NCBI RefSeq assembly: GCF_013409365.1
Contig: NZ_JACCBA010000001.1
Span: 7,068,001-7,132,000, forward strand
Length of the DNA: 64,000 bases
Direction of reading: 5' to 3'
From: Actinomadura luteofluorescens
GTDB taxonomy: Bacteria; Actinomycetota; Actinomycetes; Streptosporangiales; Streptosporangiaceae
Shown piece after piece: positions 7,898 to 18,271 of this stretch. The translations under genes and the position numbers were made by a program. The notes under the pieces were generated by a model. It was not told the DNA's origin. It was given only the letters and a program-made list of their open reading frames with translations, and ran no database searches. The stretch's first letter is position 1. Every line of letters begins with the position of its first letter.

Positions 7898-9544
7898 TCA
7901 CTCGGTCCAGGGAGACGGAACAGCGTCGGCCCGCACCGGTGTCCAGATGCCGCCGATGGCGTCGTAGACGGCGACCGGTGCGTGCTCGCCCTCGCCCGCC
8001 GAGCGCCACAGGCGCGTGCCGTGCGGGGGGCGCAGCGGAACGCCGGCGGGGCGCGGCCCAGGAGCGGGCGCCTGACGCGCCGGCCGGTCAGGCGGACCGT
8101 CGGCCGGTCGGGTGTCGGCCCGTGGTGAGTCGGCCCGTGGTGAGTCGGCGAGCGGTGAGTCGGCCCGTGTTGGGTCGGCCCGTGGTGGGTCAATCGGCGG
8201 TGGGTCGGCCGGCGGGTCGTCGGTCGGTGCGCCGAGAGGCGCCGCCGCCGGCTCCGGGGCCTTGGGCGGGGCACCGGCTTCGAGGGCCGCCCTCAGGTCG
8301 GCCGCCGTGTACGGGTCGATCGCCGTGTGGGAGTCGTCGTAAGGGCCGTCGGCCGCCTCACGCGGCGGCATTCCGCCCGGAGTCGGCCCGCTTGGAGCCG
8401 CCCCGCCTGGGGCGGGCATGCCGTGGGCCGAACCGTTGACCGGGGGAGTCGAGCCGCCTGCGACGGGGTTCGGCCCAGCGAGCGCGTTGGGGTCGACTGT
8501 TCCGTACGGGTTGGGTTCGTTCGGCAGAGGGTCGTATTGGAGGGGATCGGGCACCCCGCCTCTGCCGCCCTGCAACCGGCCGATGACGGACGAGTCCAGT
8601 AGCACTTCGCTGGGCAGCCCCCAGTTGATGGCCAGGCGCCACGCGGGGTCGGGCCAGCCGGCGGCCAACCGGGCGAACGAGGTGCGCCGGTACAGGCCGG
8701 GGTGCCGGTCACCGGTGCGCGCCAGTGCCCCGGGCGAGGTGAACACCGTGACATAGGTGCCGCTGCCGATGGTGATGGTGGGGAACTCGGCCCGGTCAGG
8801 GTCTTCCACGGCGGAGGCGGTCGCCGGCAGGACCAGGTCGGCGTTCTCCAGAAGCTTGAAGTAGGTGGTGTTGTCGCCGTTCGCCTTGGCTTCGGCGAGA
8901 CGCGGTTCGAGCAGTTCCGCGTCCATGCCGGGCAGCGCCTGCTCCGGCAGCGGCAGCCGCGTCCCCGCCGGGGGAGGGCCGGCAGGCAAAGGGTCTGCGC
9001 CCGACAGAGGGTCTGGGCCGGACAGGGGGTCGGCGACGGAACGGACGCCGCCGGACGACGCGCGGCGCTTGTTCACCCGTGACGGGTCGGCCACCTCGAT
9101 CCCGAAGTCGAGCAGTTCGATGAGGCCGGACCCGTGCCGGTGGAACGACTCGTACACGAGGTCGGACGGGCGCCGGACGCCCTGGACGTCCCGGAGCGCC
9201 GTGACCATCACGTCGGCCAGGCGCGAGAAGTCGGCTTCGGTCACGCTCAGCATCCCGCCGGGCATGCCCGCCTCCGGCAGTTCCGTCCACCAGTTGCGCG
9301 GCGCGGGGTCGGCGGGCGGGCGCCAGCCCGACTCGCTCATGACCTCTTCGTCGGCCAGGGTGAGCAGCAGGGGCCCTTCGAGGAAGTTGTTGCTGACGGC
9401 CTCGGCGTAGAGCCGGTCGGGCTCGCGCATGGCCTGGACGTAGTGACGGCTCTCGTCGCGTTCGCGCACGATCAGGATCGTGTCCCGTTCGAGCCCCGCC
9501 AGCTCACGTCCCAGCCGCCGGGCGAACTCGGACCACTCCAACAA
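7898..9544 (-). CDS. TY-Chap/SseB-like multidomain protein (paralogue 2)
   Basis: This is a paralogue of the 663-aa protein 60 bases downstream, with the same order: a TY-Chap-like N-terminal domain (LEWSEFARRLGREL, HYVQAMREPDRLYAEA, LRDVQGVRRPSDLVY), an SseB-like domain (SGTYVTVFTSPGAL, WRLAINWGLPSEVLLD), then a long Pro/Ala/Asp-rich tail. The tail ends in a short motif (HGTRLWRSAGEGE ... YDAIGGIWTPV) and not in the large C-terminal domain of paralogue 1. The TTG at 9544 follows the ribosome site GGGAG by five bases and is preferred; the GTG at 9550 lies inside that site. The tail contains near-identical 15-base repeats near 8107-8226. Function unknown; peptide- or protein-binding is inferred from the domain families. 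Confidence 0.75.
   Translation of the reverse strand: MLEWSEFARRLGRELAGLERDTILIVRERDESRHYVQAMREPDRLYAEAVSNNFLEGPLLLTLADEEVMSESGWRPPADPAPRNWWTELPEAGMPGGMLSVTEADFSRLADVMVTALRDVQGVRRPSDLVYESFHRHGSGLIELLDFGIEVADPSRVNKRRASSGGVRSVADPLSGPDPLSGADPLPAGPPPAGTRLPLPEQALPGMDAELLEPRLAEAKANGDNTTYFKLLENADLVLPATASAVEDPDRAEFPTITIGSGTYVTVFTSPGALARTGDRHPGLYRRTSFARLAAGWPDPAWRLAINWGLPSEVLLDSSVIGRLQGGRGGVPDPLQYDPLPNEPNPYGTVDPNALAGPNPVAGGSTPPVNGSAHGMPAPGGAAPSGPTPGGMPPREAADGPYDDSHTAIDPYTAADLRAALEAGAPPKAPEPAAAPLGAPTDDPPADPPPIDPPRADPTRADSPLADSPRADSPRADTRPADGPPDRPARQAPAPGPRPAGVPLRPPHGTRLWRSAGEGEHAPVAVYDAIGGIWTPVRADAVPSPWTE
8107..8226 (+). repeat. In-frame tandem repeats of about 15 bases inside paralogue 2
   Basis: Variants of GTCGGCCCGTGGTGA recur about eight times, one every 12-15 bases. 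On the coding (minus) strand they encode a series of short ADSPRADSP-like units within the disordered tail. The copies differ by one to a few bases, as expected for slipped-strand expansion. Confidence 0.7.
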
Positions 9545-9641
9545 GATCACTCCCTACGACCAGGGGCCGGTGCCGACCCCCGCGAGACCGCGCCCGGGAT
9601 CCGATGATTGTCGCCGGGAGCGCGACGCGCAAACCGGGAGT

Positions 9642-11270
9642 TCAGTCGGGCGGAGGTTCGTGACGAAGCACACGCAGCGCCTCCCGGAGGGCCCCCGGAT
9701 CGTCCCCCCAGAGGTCGAGGACGTCGATGAGCCTGTGCAGGATCTCATGGCGTTCGTACCCGACGTCCAGCAGCGACTGGGCGGTGTCCCACAGGTGCGG
9801 CGGCTCACCGTCCCACAGCATGGCCGCGAGCCGCATGTGCGCGTCGAGGTGCTCCTCGTCGCCGCCGGGGTGCTCGAACTCCATTAGGACGCGGCGGTCG
9901 CCGGGGTCGGCCGGGTCGAGCTCCGACAGGTCGACGAGGCCGTGCCCGTCCGCGCGCCGGTGCGTGCCCGACAGGAACGGCAGGGCGAACGCGCGGCGGG
10001 GGAGGGCCTCCAGGTCGCCGTCGGGCAGCAGCCGGTCGACCAGAGCCCTGTCGAGGCCGAAGGCGGCCGGGTCGCGGTAGGCCGCGGAGAACTTCGCGGT
10101 GGCGTCCCAGAGGGCGTCCAGGGTCGCCCTGACCCCCTCCTCCGGCAGCCCCGTCCGCCGGCCTGCCCAGCGGACCCACGCGGCCAGCACGTGGGGGACG
10201 GCCTCCTGTTCCGACGGGGAGAGCAGGACCTTGCGCGGCAGCCAGTCGAGCAGGAACAACTCGCACTTGATCGGGCTGACCCGCAGCGGCCGCCCGAAGT
10301 CGTGCGCGCAGCCGTAGTCGATGATCCGGTCCACGCACCGGATCGCCGCGGAGATGTCCGACAGCTCGCCCGCCTCGTCAGAGGCGAGGAACCGCGTCGC
10401 GATCGTGGCGCGCCTGTCGCGCCCGTACACCGGAGGCTGGGGGAGGCGACCGCCCGGCGGGAGGATGTCCACACGTGCGCGGACGAACGCGTGGTAGGAG
10501 CCGAAGTTCTCGTTCACCGGCGGGCCGTCTGTCTCGTCGGTGAGATCCAGGGCGCTCTGCAGCAACGCTTTGGTGTCGCGCGGGTCGAGCTCTTCGAACC
10601 GCATCAGCGGGTTGTCACGGCCTTCGCGGCGGCAGTGGTCGAGGAGCCGGTCCACCCTGGAGGAGACCCAGGCGTCCCGGACCATCCCGCTCGCCGGCGT
10701 CCGCACCGCAGGCGCGGCGGACGCGAACGGGCCGCCGTGGGTCTGGACGGCCCCGGCCCTGTTGCGGTCGACCAGGATGACCAGGGCATGCCTTTCGGTG
10801 CCCCCGTAGGTGTAGGTGCAGATGACGGAGTCTTGGTCGCCGTAGACGTCACGGGACGCGAAGCACGCCTCGGGCTCGACCATGCCGACGCGGTCGGCCC
10901 AGCCGGGCCTGGCGACGCCGTCGCTCATCAGCTGCAATGCCGCGCGCTCTGCCTTGGCCGCCTGCCGCGGGGTGCCCATGTAGGCGATCCCGGTGAGCAG
11001 CGCCAGCGCCGCCGGCGTGGCGGCGGCTGTGGCGTAGCCGACCAGGGCCTCGCCTATGACCTCTTCCACGTCGCCGTCCGGGATGCGCTGCCCCCACCAG
11101 GAGCCGAGGATCTCGCTGACGATGAGCTCCGCGTCCAGGGGACTGCGCACCGCCAGCAGTTCGCGGGCGTGCTGGAGCATTCCGTCGAAAATCGCCGAGA
11201 CCTCGTCCGGGGGGTTCGGTCCGTCCCGGGCCGGGTCCCCGGAGGAGCGGCTGCGGCTGCGGGGACTCAC
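9642..11270 (-). CDS. Uncharacterised 542-aa protein
   Basis: The codon use is typical of the genome and the frame is uninterrupted, so this is a real gene, but I do not recognise a firm family. The protein looks soluble, with no signal peptide. An alpha-helical N-terminal half (LLAVRSPLDAELIVSEILGSWW; GIAYMGTPRQAAKAE) is followed by a central helical domain (SPIKCELFLLDWLPRKVLL). The C-terminus, LDAHMRLAAMLWDGEPP then LLDVGYERHEILHRLIDVL, loosely recalls DUF1841-type endings (low confidence). It is first in a same-strand run with the two TY-Chap/SseB genes, separated from paralogue 2 by about 90 bases. The start is GTG at 11270. Confidence 0.75.
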   Translation of the reverse strand: MSPRSRSRSSGDPARDGPNPPDEVSAIFDGMLQHARELLAVRSPLDAELIVSEILGSWWGQRIPDGDVEEVIGEALVGYATAAATPAALALLTGIAYMGTPRQAAKAERAALQLMSDGVARPGWADRVGMVEPEACFASRDVYGDQDSVICTYTYGGTERHALVILVDRNRAGAVQTHGGPFASAAPAVRTPASGMVRDAWVSSRVDRLLDHCRREGRDNPLMRFEELDPRDTKALLQSALDLTDETDGPPVNENFGSYHAFVRARVDILPPGGRLPQPPVYGRDRRATIATRFLASDEAGELSDISAAIRCVDRIIDYGCAHDFGRPLRVSPIKCELFLLDWLPRKVLLSPSEQEAVPHVLAAWVRWAGRRTGLPEEGVRATLDALWDATAKFSAAYRDPAAFGLDRALVDRLLPDGDLEALPRRAFALPFLSGTHRRADGHGLVDLSELDPADPGDRRVLMEFEHPGGDEEHLDAHMRLAAMLWDGEPPHLWDTAQSLLDVGYERHEILHRLIDVLDLWGDDPGALREALRVLRHEPPPD

Positions 11271-11368
11271 CCCACTAGCCTCTCAGATCCGGCGCGGACG
11301 GTGGCCCGGACGCCGCCGAAGGCCGGAATGGGTCGCCGTCGCGCCACACGGGCGGGCAACGGTTCCGC

Positions 11369-11617
11369 TCAGCCGTCCACGCCGCTCGCGGGCTCGCGCC
11401 CTGAGGGCGGCTGCGATTTCAGGATCCCGGTGAGCTGCTCTCGCGCCATCCGCTCGACTCTTGCCGGCGTGGCGTCCAGACCAAGATGGGCCATGCAGGC
11501 CTGGACGTCGGCCACACACCGGTGCACCGCGTCTGAGGGGAAGGACGCGAACTCGTCGCAAAGCCGTCGTGCGAGCTCGTCGCGTGTCTCGTTCCGGTGA
11601 TCGGCCAGTGCAGGCAT
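11369..11617 (-). CDS. Three-helix-bundle dimerization domain protein
   Basis: The 82-aa protein has the pattern of a small actinobacterial family: LARRLCDEFASFPSDAVHRCV, then a helix with the MAHLGLD turn, then a helix ARVERMAREQLTGIL. These are predicted to form a three-helix bundle that dimerizes. No catalytic residues are evident, and such proteins have no established biochemical role. It is separated from its neighbours by about 100-140 bases on either side. The ATG at 11617 is the only sensible start. Confidence 0.75.
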   Translation of the reverse strand: MPALADHRNETRDELARRLCDEFASFPSDAVHRCVADVQACMAHLGLDATPARVERMAREQLTGILKSQPPSGREPASGVDG

Positions 11618-11759
11618 CAGCGCACACCTCCGCGCACGGGGTTCCGGCAGGCGGGGACGCCGCCGGTGAGACGGAGCACGCCTCGGACCGGCCCTGGCAT
11701 GGGAGCTTCAACGAGAACCCCGCCTCGATGTCACATTTCAGGCCCCTGCCCGGGGAGAG

Positions 11760-12440
11760 TCAAGACGTGCCGGGAGGTCGTTTCGCAAATTCTGGACTCC
11801 GTTCACCGGAGCTCTCCATGGCGTCGGCCCAGCTCGCGTGATGCCGTGCGGCCCAGTCGCGGTCCACCCGTCCGGTCAACATCCCCCCGAGCGCCCCGCG
11901 GTCCCGCAGCGCTTCCCAGAGGTGCCCGGCGGTCACCACGAGGACGGCGAGGAAGAGCCAGTCGTGGACGAAGGTGGAGCCCGTCCGCCACCGATCGCCC
12001 CACGGCCCGGGGAACGTCAAGATCTCGCCGGTGCCGAGCATGACCAGGATCGCGCCCGCCGTGAACGCCGCGTTCAGCTTCTGGCCCGCGTTGAACTTGC
12101 CCACGGGCAGGACCCCGCGACCGTCCCGCACGGCCCTGCGGTCACCGCGCCTCAGCCACTGCCAGTCGGCGGGCGCGAATCTGTTCAACCTGCGAAGGTC
12201 GGCCCTGAACGCCCGGGACAGCAGACCGAGCACGATCGGCACGGGCAGGGCGAACCCGCACCAGACATGGACGGTCTTGACCATCTCCCTGCGGCCCACC
12301 AGCGTCGACAGCGACGGCAGGTAGAGCAGCGCCGCGGTCACCAGGCAGACCAGCATCAGCAGCGCGGTGACATGGTGGATCGAGCGTTCGGCCCGGGTGA
12401 ACCGCACGAGCCACCCTGGCGACGACTCAGGTCGGCGCAT
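11760..12440 (-). CDS. Membrane cytochrome b (cytochrome b561/formate dehydrogenase gamma-like)
   Basis: The 226-aa protein has about four hydrophobic segments with histidines where haem ligands lie in this family: SIHHVTALLMLV, KTVHVWCGFALPV, FVHDWLFLAV and VTAGHLWEAL. It would carry electrons across or within the cytoplasmic membrane. Its start overlaps the 3' end of the molybdopterin oxidoreductase gene by 14 bases. It is therefore the likely membrane electron partner of that enzyme, comparable in role to YedZ/MsrQ with YedY/MsrP although not the same family. Confidence 0.85.
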   Translation of the reverse strand: MRRPESSPGWLVRFTRAERSIHHVTALLMLVCLVTAALLYLPSLSTLVGRREMVKTVHVWCGFALPVPIVLGLLSRAFRADLRRLNRFAPADWQWLRRGDRRAVRDGRGVLPVGKFNAGQKLNAAFTAGAILVMLGTGEILTFPGPWGDRWRTGSTFVHDWLFLAVLVVTAGHLWEALRDRGALGGMLTGRVDRDWAARHHASWADAMESSGERSPEFAKRPPGTS

Positions 12441-13131
12441 CGCTACGTCCGTTCGACCGTCCCACCCAGGCGTCCACGTCGTAACCGAGTTCCTCCCAGT
12501 AGCCGGGCTTCACCCGGTCGGTCAGTTCGATGCCGCCGAGCCACTTCAGCGACTTGTAGCCGTACATGGGCGCGACGTACAGCCGCGTGGGGCCGCCGTG
12601 GTCGTGGGTGACGGGCTTGCCGTCCATCTGGGTCGCGACCAGGACGTCCCGGCGTCGCGCCTGCTCCAGCGTCAGCGACTCGGTGTAGACGCCGTCGAAC
12701 GACGTGAAGCGCACGGCCCGGGCGTCGGAGGACACTCCGACCGCGTCCAGCAGGTCGGGCAGCGCGACCCCGGCCCACCGCACGTCCGGCACCCGCCAGC
12801 CCGTCACGCACTGGAAGTCCCTGTCGAGGACTGTCTGCGGAAAATGCGCCAGATCGGCCATCCCAAACGATTGCGGCTTGTCGATAAGGCCGGAAACGGT
12901 CACCCGGTGCGTCGCGACGCTGTGCCGCTTCACACCGGGCGTGACCGAGTAGTAGCGGAACCCGCCGGCCGCCGGCAGGACGTCCCCGATCGGCCCGACC
13001 GGCGCCAGGGTCCGGCTCACCTTGTCCTGGACCGATGCCCCCACGGCGACCCCCGCCACGCCGAGGCCGAGCATCCCCAGGACGACTCTCCGCCCTACCG
13101 GGCTGCCTTCCGCCCGTTCGTCCTCGCTCAC
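12427..13131 (-). CDS. Molybdopterin-dependent oxidoreductase (sulfite oxidase/YedY-like), Tat-type signal
   Basis: The 234-aa protein has a twin-arginine start (GRRVVLGMLGLGVAGVAVG), so folded export is likely. A sulfite-oxidase-fold domain follows. The cysteine in DFQCVTGW is the expected molybdenum ligand; the later THDHGGPTRLYVAP and YGYKSLKWLGGIEL stretches are conserved in the family. YedY/MsrP-type enzymes reduce oxidised methionine in periplasmic proteins, while other members oxidise sulfite; the substrate here is not determined. The start is GTG at 13131 (VSEDERAEG); the much longer open frame is a GC artefact. It overlaps the cytochrome b gene, its probable electron donor or acceptor. 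Confidence 0.88.
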   Translation of the reverse strand: MSEDERAEGSPVGRRVVLGMLGLGVAGVAVGASVQDKVSRTLAPVGPIGDVLPAAGGFRYYSVTPGVKRHSVATHRVTVSGLIDKPQSFGMADLAHFPQTVLDRDFQCVTGWRVPDVRWAGVALPDLLDAVGVSSDARAVRFTSFDGVYTESLTLEQARRRDVLVATQMDGKPVTHDHGGPTRLYVAPMYGYKSLKWLGGIELTDRVKPGYWEELGYDVDAWVGRSNGRSDAPT

Positions 13132-13236
13132 CGCTCCATTCGAGCACCACCGCCCGCGGCCCGCCAGGGATCGGCCGACCTTGTAAGACTTCCGACAGAT
13201 TCGGGCGCCGCCCCTGAGCGGATCCGGTTGCCGCCC

Positions 13237-13242
13237 TAAGCT
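13237..13242 (+). promoter_or_regulatory. Likely -10 element of a leaderless promoter for the HhH-GPD gene
   Basis: TAAGCT ends six bases before the ATG at 13249, and no ribosome-binding site is present. The spacing matches other TAnnnT-N6-start arrangements in this window. Confidence 0.5.
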
Positions 13243-13248
13243 GGGCTC

Positions 13249-13830
13249 ATGGCCACGAAGGTTCATCTCGCACAGCGTCCCGAGGCCGACGAGCTGCTCG
13301 GACGCAGTCCGCTGGCCGCTCTCGTGGGCATGCTGCTCGACCAGCAGATCCCGATGGAATGGGCGTTCTCCGGCCCCTACACCATCACGCGGCGGCTCGG
13401 CTCGGACGACCTGGACGCCCACGAGATCGCCGCCTACGACCCCGAGCGGTTCGCGGCGCTCCTGGCGGAGAAGCCTGCCGTCCACCGCTACCCGGGTTCG
13501 ATGGCCAAGCGCGTCCAGCAGCTTTGCCAGTACCTCGTGGACCACTACGACGGGGACGCCGAGAAGGTCTGGAAGGGCGCTGACAGCGGCAAGGAGCTGT
13601 ACAAGCGGCTGAACGGCCTTCCTGGCTTCGGCAAGCAGAAGGCGCAGATCTTCCTTGCCCTGCTCGGCAAGCAGTACGGAATCCGGCCGGACGGCTGGCG
13701 CGAGGCGGCCGGCGCCTACGGTGAGGAGGGCTCGCACCGGTCCGTCGCCGACATCACCGGCCCTGACTCCCTCGCCAGGGTGCGGGCCTTCAAGCAGGAG
13801 ATGAAGGCCGCCGCCAAGGCCGCCAAGTAG
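13249..13830 (+). CDS. HhH-GPD-type base-excision DNA repair protein
   Basis: The 193-aa protein belongs to the helix-hairpin-helix GPD superfamily. Evidence is the N-terminal ALVGMLLDQQIPMEWAF segment, the hairpin LNGLPGFGKQKAQIFLALLGKQ (residues about 124-145) and a C-terminal helical segment. Such proteins flip out and excise damaged bases. The usual catalytic aspartate context is diverged (TGPDSLARVRAF), so the specificity, and possibly the activity, is uncertain. The mRNA appears leaderless. It is divergent from the molybdopterin oxidoreductase gene, with 117 bases between starts. Confidence 0.85.
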   Translation: MATKVHLAQRPEADELLGRSPLAALVGMLLDQQIPMEWAFSGPYTITRRLGSDDLDAHEIAAYDPERFAALLAEKPAVHRYPGSMAKRVQQLCQYLVDHYDGDAEKVWKGADSGKELYKRLNGLPGFGKQKAQIFLALLGKQYGIRPDGWREAAGAYGEEGSHRSVADITGPDSLARVRAFKQEMKAAAKAAK

Positions 13831-14153
13831 GAGCGGGACTGGGCGGAACTCGCCGAACGGGGCGAGTTGACACCCCGTGACGCACGCACGCCGTAACATC
13901 TCCTACTTGCCGTCCGAGCCGGGCCGCCCCGCGCGCCCTTCCAGGACGGTGTCCGAAACCGACGAGTTCGTCCGAGGCCGATGGGACAAGGATGTTCAGC
14001 AGGGCTTCCGTACGCGGCGAACCATCGGGATGATGAGTACCTGACTCCGACCGGTGTTGTGATGGAGGCGGGAGCGTTAACCTGCTCCCATTCACTCATA
14101 GTGATGAATAATTGCCGCGCGGTACGGGACCCTCTGGGGCGGAGGTGTTGTCG
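13831..14153. other. Intergenic region with several inverted repeats upstream of the SpoIIE-type gene
   Basis: This 323-base gap holds no convincing gene. It has a perfect 8-bp hairpin at 13847-13868 and a TTGACA at 13867-13872, with a TAACAT 21 bases further on, which is too far for a standard promoter. Close to the gene are two short perfect inverted repeats: GGGAGC/GCTCCC near 14073-14092 and TCACT/AGTGA near 14093-14105. These two would suit a repressor or activator site for the SpoIIE-type phosphatase gene. Confidence 0.4.
13847..13868 (+). terminator. Hairpin after the HhH-GPD gene
   Basis: AACTCGCC and GGCGAGTT form a perfect 8-bp stem around a 6-base loop, 16 bases after the stop codon. 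There is no U-tract, as is common in high-GC actinobacteria. It could instead be a regulatory site for the downstream gene, since it abuts TTGACA. Confidence 0.45.
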
Positions 14154-16289
14154 TTGAGCACCGAGACGTCCGTTCCGCATCCCCGCGTCTCAGGGGTGGA
14201 GGGGCAGCCCATGGATGCGTCCGACGCCGCGCTGTACGCGACCTTGCTGAAGGAAGCGCCCGAAGGGCTGGCGTTCTTCGACCGTGACCTGCGCTGCCGC
14301 CGGGCCAACGACGCGCTCGCCGAGCTGCTGGACGTGCGCGTGCGAGATCTCCAGCAGCGCCGGCCGTCGGAGGTGCTGCCCGAGACCCTGGCGGCCGCGT
14401 TCGAGGCGGCGCTCCGGAAGGTGATCACCGAAGACCGCCCGGTGAGCGATCTGGAACTCGTCGTCCCGGCGCGCGCGCCCGAGGCGTCCGGTGCGGCGCC
14501 CGGCGTGGCCACCGCCGTCGAGGAGCGCATCCTCGCGTGCACGTGGCTGCCCGCCAAGGGCGGCGGCGGCGAGCGGGAGGGCGTCGTCCTGACCGCCCTG
14601 GACGTGACCGAGCGGCGCAGGGCCGAGGAGGTCATCCGCCGCAAGGAGCAGCGCTACCGCTCGCTCGTGGAGGCCAGCGCCCAGGTGGTGTGGGTCGCCG
14701 CGCCGGGCGGCGGCGTGATCGACGACGCGCCCGAGTGGCGCGCCATCACCGGCCAGACGCCGGACGACTACGCGGTCGGCGGCTGGCTGTCGGTCGTGCA
14801 CCCCGAGGACCGGCCCCGCATCGAGGCGCACTGGCGCGACTGCGTCGAGGAGAACCGGGTCTTCGAGACCAACTACCGCATCCGCACCAAGAGCGGCACG
14901 TACCGGCACTTCGACGTCCGCGCCGTGCCGATCTGGCGGGGCGACGCGGTGATCGAGTGGGTCGGCGCCAACACCGACGTCACGGGGCAGCGCGAGGCCG
15001 AGGAGATGCGCGGCCGGCTGACCGAGCAGCTGTCGGCGGCGGCGCTGCGCACCGCGCGCCTCCAGCAGGCCACGTCCATGCTCGCCGAGGCCCTGACCGT
15101 CTCCCAGGTGGTCCAGGTCATCACCGAGGTCGGGCGGTCCGCCATCGGCGCCGACTACTCCGCGGTGGCGCTGCTGGACGACGACAAGCTGCGGCTCAGC
15201 ATCGTGGCCCCGTCCCAGCCGGGGTCGGAGGGCGAGACGCCCTCGGCGTCCCGCGACGAGATCAAGGTCAGCGACCAGACCGTGATGTCGGTGGCGGTGC
15301 GCGAGAGCCGGCCGTTCCTGGCCGAGCACCCCGACAGCCTGCGCCTGCAACTGGGCCACGGCGAGCGGGACCTGTTCGCCCAGCACACGGAGGAGCGCGC
15401 CTGGGTGGGCCTGCCGCTGCTCGCGGCCGGCGCCCCGATCGGCGCGCTCCGCTTCTCGTTCACCCGGCCCCGGGAGATCACCGAAGAGGAGCGGGTCTTC
15501 CTGGAGGCGCTCGCGGGCCAGTGCGCGCTGGCCGTGGAGCGGGCCCTGCTGTTCGAGCGCGAGCACAAGACCGCCGAGGAGCTCCAGCGGAGCCTGCTGC
15601 CCAGCGACCTGCCGCAACTGCCGGGCATGGCGCTGGCCGCCCGCTACAACCCCGCGACACGCCACGTGCAGGTGGGCGGAGACTGGTACGACGTCTTCCG
15701 GCTCGCCGACAACCGTCTCGCGGTGGCCGTCGGCGACGTGATGGGCAAGGGCGTGCTTGCCGCGGCCGGAATGGGCCGCGTCCGCAACGCCCTGCGCGCC
15801 CTCGCGCTGAACGATCCGCGCCCCGCCGCCGTCCTGGCCGGGCTCGACCGGCTGTTCAGCGCCACCGAGGACGAGGAGCAGTTCACCACCGTCGTCTACG
15901 CGGTCATCGATCCCGAGACCGGGCAGGGGGAGCTCAGCAACGCGGGCCATCCTCCGGCCCTGCTGATCTCGCCCGACACGCCCGCGCGCGTGAGCACGCG
16001 GGAGCCCGGAACCCCCCTCGGCTGGCCGAGCCAGCGGCAGCAGACAAGTTTTTCCATCGATACCGGCAACACTGTGGTCTTCTATTCCGATGGACTTGTG
16101 GAGAACCGTAGGCGTGGGGTGGACGCCGGGCTGGAGGAGCTTGTCGCCGTCGCGGCGGACGCCCCACCTGAAGTGGTAGGAGATCCCGAGAGACTCGTCG
16201 ACTTCCTGGTCGATCGGATGCTTGCCGGGTATGAGCAGGTAGACGATGTGACCGTGCTTGCCCTGCACGTCCCGCCCAAGTCCGAGTGA
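14154..16289 (+). CDS. PAS-PAS-GAF SpoIIE-type serine/threonine phosphatase
   Basis: The protein of about 711 aa has a first PAS domain ([18 protein letters not shown]), a second PAS/PAC ([14 protein letters not shown] ... [14 protein letters not shown]), a GAF domain (about residues 300-460) and a C-terminal PP2C/SpoIIE phosphatase with metal motifs [16 protein letters not shown] and [10 protein letters not shown]. Relatives of RsbU/RsbP type dephosphorylate anti-sigma-factor antagonists after sensing ligand or redox state. There is no HATPase domain and no membrane segment, so it is a cytosolic sensor-phosphatase. The start is TTG at 14154, eight bases after the strong site GGAGG; the TTG at 14112 lacks one. 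It lies 253 bases upstream of the principal sigma gene in the same direction. Confidence 0.9.
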   Translation: MSTETSVPHPRVSGVEGQPMDASDAALYATLLKEAPEGLAFFDRDLRCRRANDALAELLDVRVRDLQQRRPSEVLPETLAAAFEAALRKVITEDRPVSDLELVVPARAPEASGAAPGVATAVEERILACTWLPAKGGGGEREGVVLTALDVTERRRAEEVIRRKEQRYRSLVEASAQVVWVAAPGGGVIDDAPEWRAITGQTPDDYAVGGWLSVVHPEDRPRIEAHWRDCVEENRVFETNYRIRTKSGTYRHFDVRAVPIWRGDAVIEWVGANTDVTGQREAEEMRGRLTEQLSAAALRTARLQQATSMLAEALTVSQVVQVITEVGRSAIGADYSAVALLDDDKLRLSIVAPSQPGSEGETPSASRDEIKVSDQTVMSVAVRESRPFLAEHPDSLRLQLGHGERDLFAQHTEERAWVGLPLLAAGAPIGALRFSFTRPREITEEERVFLEALAGQCALAVERALLFEREHKTAEELQRSLLPSDLPQLPGMALAARYNPATRHVQVGGDWYDVFRLADNRLAVAVGDVMGKGVLAAAGMGRVRNALRALALNDPRPAAVLAGLDRLFSATEDEEQFTTVVYAVIDPETGQGELSNAGHPPALLISPDTPARVSTREPGTPLGWPSQRQQTSFSIDTGNTVVFYSDGLVENRRRGVDAGLEELVAVAADAPPEVVGDPERLVDFLVDRMLAGYEQVDDVTVLALHVPPKSE

Positions 16290-16542
16290 ACCCCGCCGAA
16301 GACGGCGCCGAGACGGTCCGAGACGTTCGAAGGACCGCCCCGCGCCCTCTAAGGTGGAGTGTTACCGGGTAGGACTCCAAGGCGGAATGCGCAGCAGTGC
16401 CAGAATGCTTGACCCAGAGAGAGCGGGTACGCTGCGGTCCCGCACCGGGAGGTCCGCTCCGTGTGTGGTCCCACCCAGTGTGAGGCCGAGCCCGTCAGGG
16501 CACTTGGGTCAACCAAGCCACACGTTCGTTCGAGAGGTATTT

Positions 16543-18183
<1,641 letters not shown>

Positions 18184-18212
18184 CCGGCCGCGTCTCGAAC
18201 CGTCCGACGGCC

Positions 18213-18240
18213 AGGACCCCGGCGATCTCGCCGGGGTCCT
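18213..18240. terminator. Bidirectional terminator between the sigma gene and yaaA
   Basis: A perfect 13-bp inverted repeat (left arm AGGACCCCGGCGA, two-base turn) starts 30 bases after the sigma factor stop and 32 bases before the yaaA stop on the other strand, so it can serve both convergent genes. Confidence 0.8.
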
Positions 18241-18271
18241 GCCGCGTCCAGGCCCGGGTCTGCCGGGTGCG

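Noticed and set aside
13867..13899. TTGACA/TAACAT as a promoter for the SpoIIE-type gene
   Set aside because: The spacing is 21 bases, too long for a standard sigma-70 promoter, and it abuts a hairpin.
16383..16410. GGAAT-type (sigma-R-like) promoter before the principal sigma gene
   Set aside because: GGAAT is present but no GTT lies at the required distance of about 18 bases.
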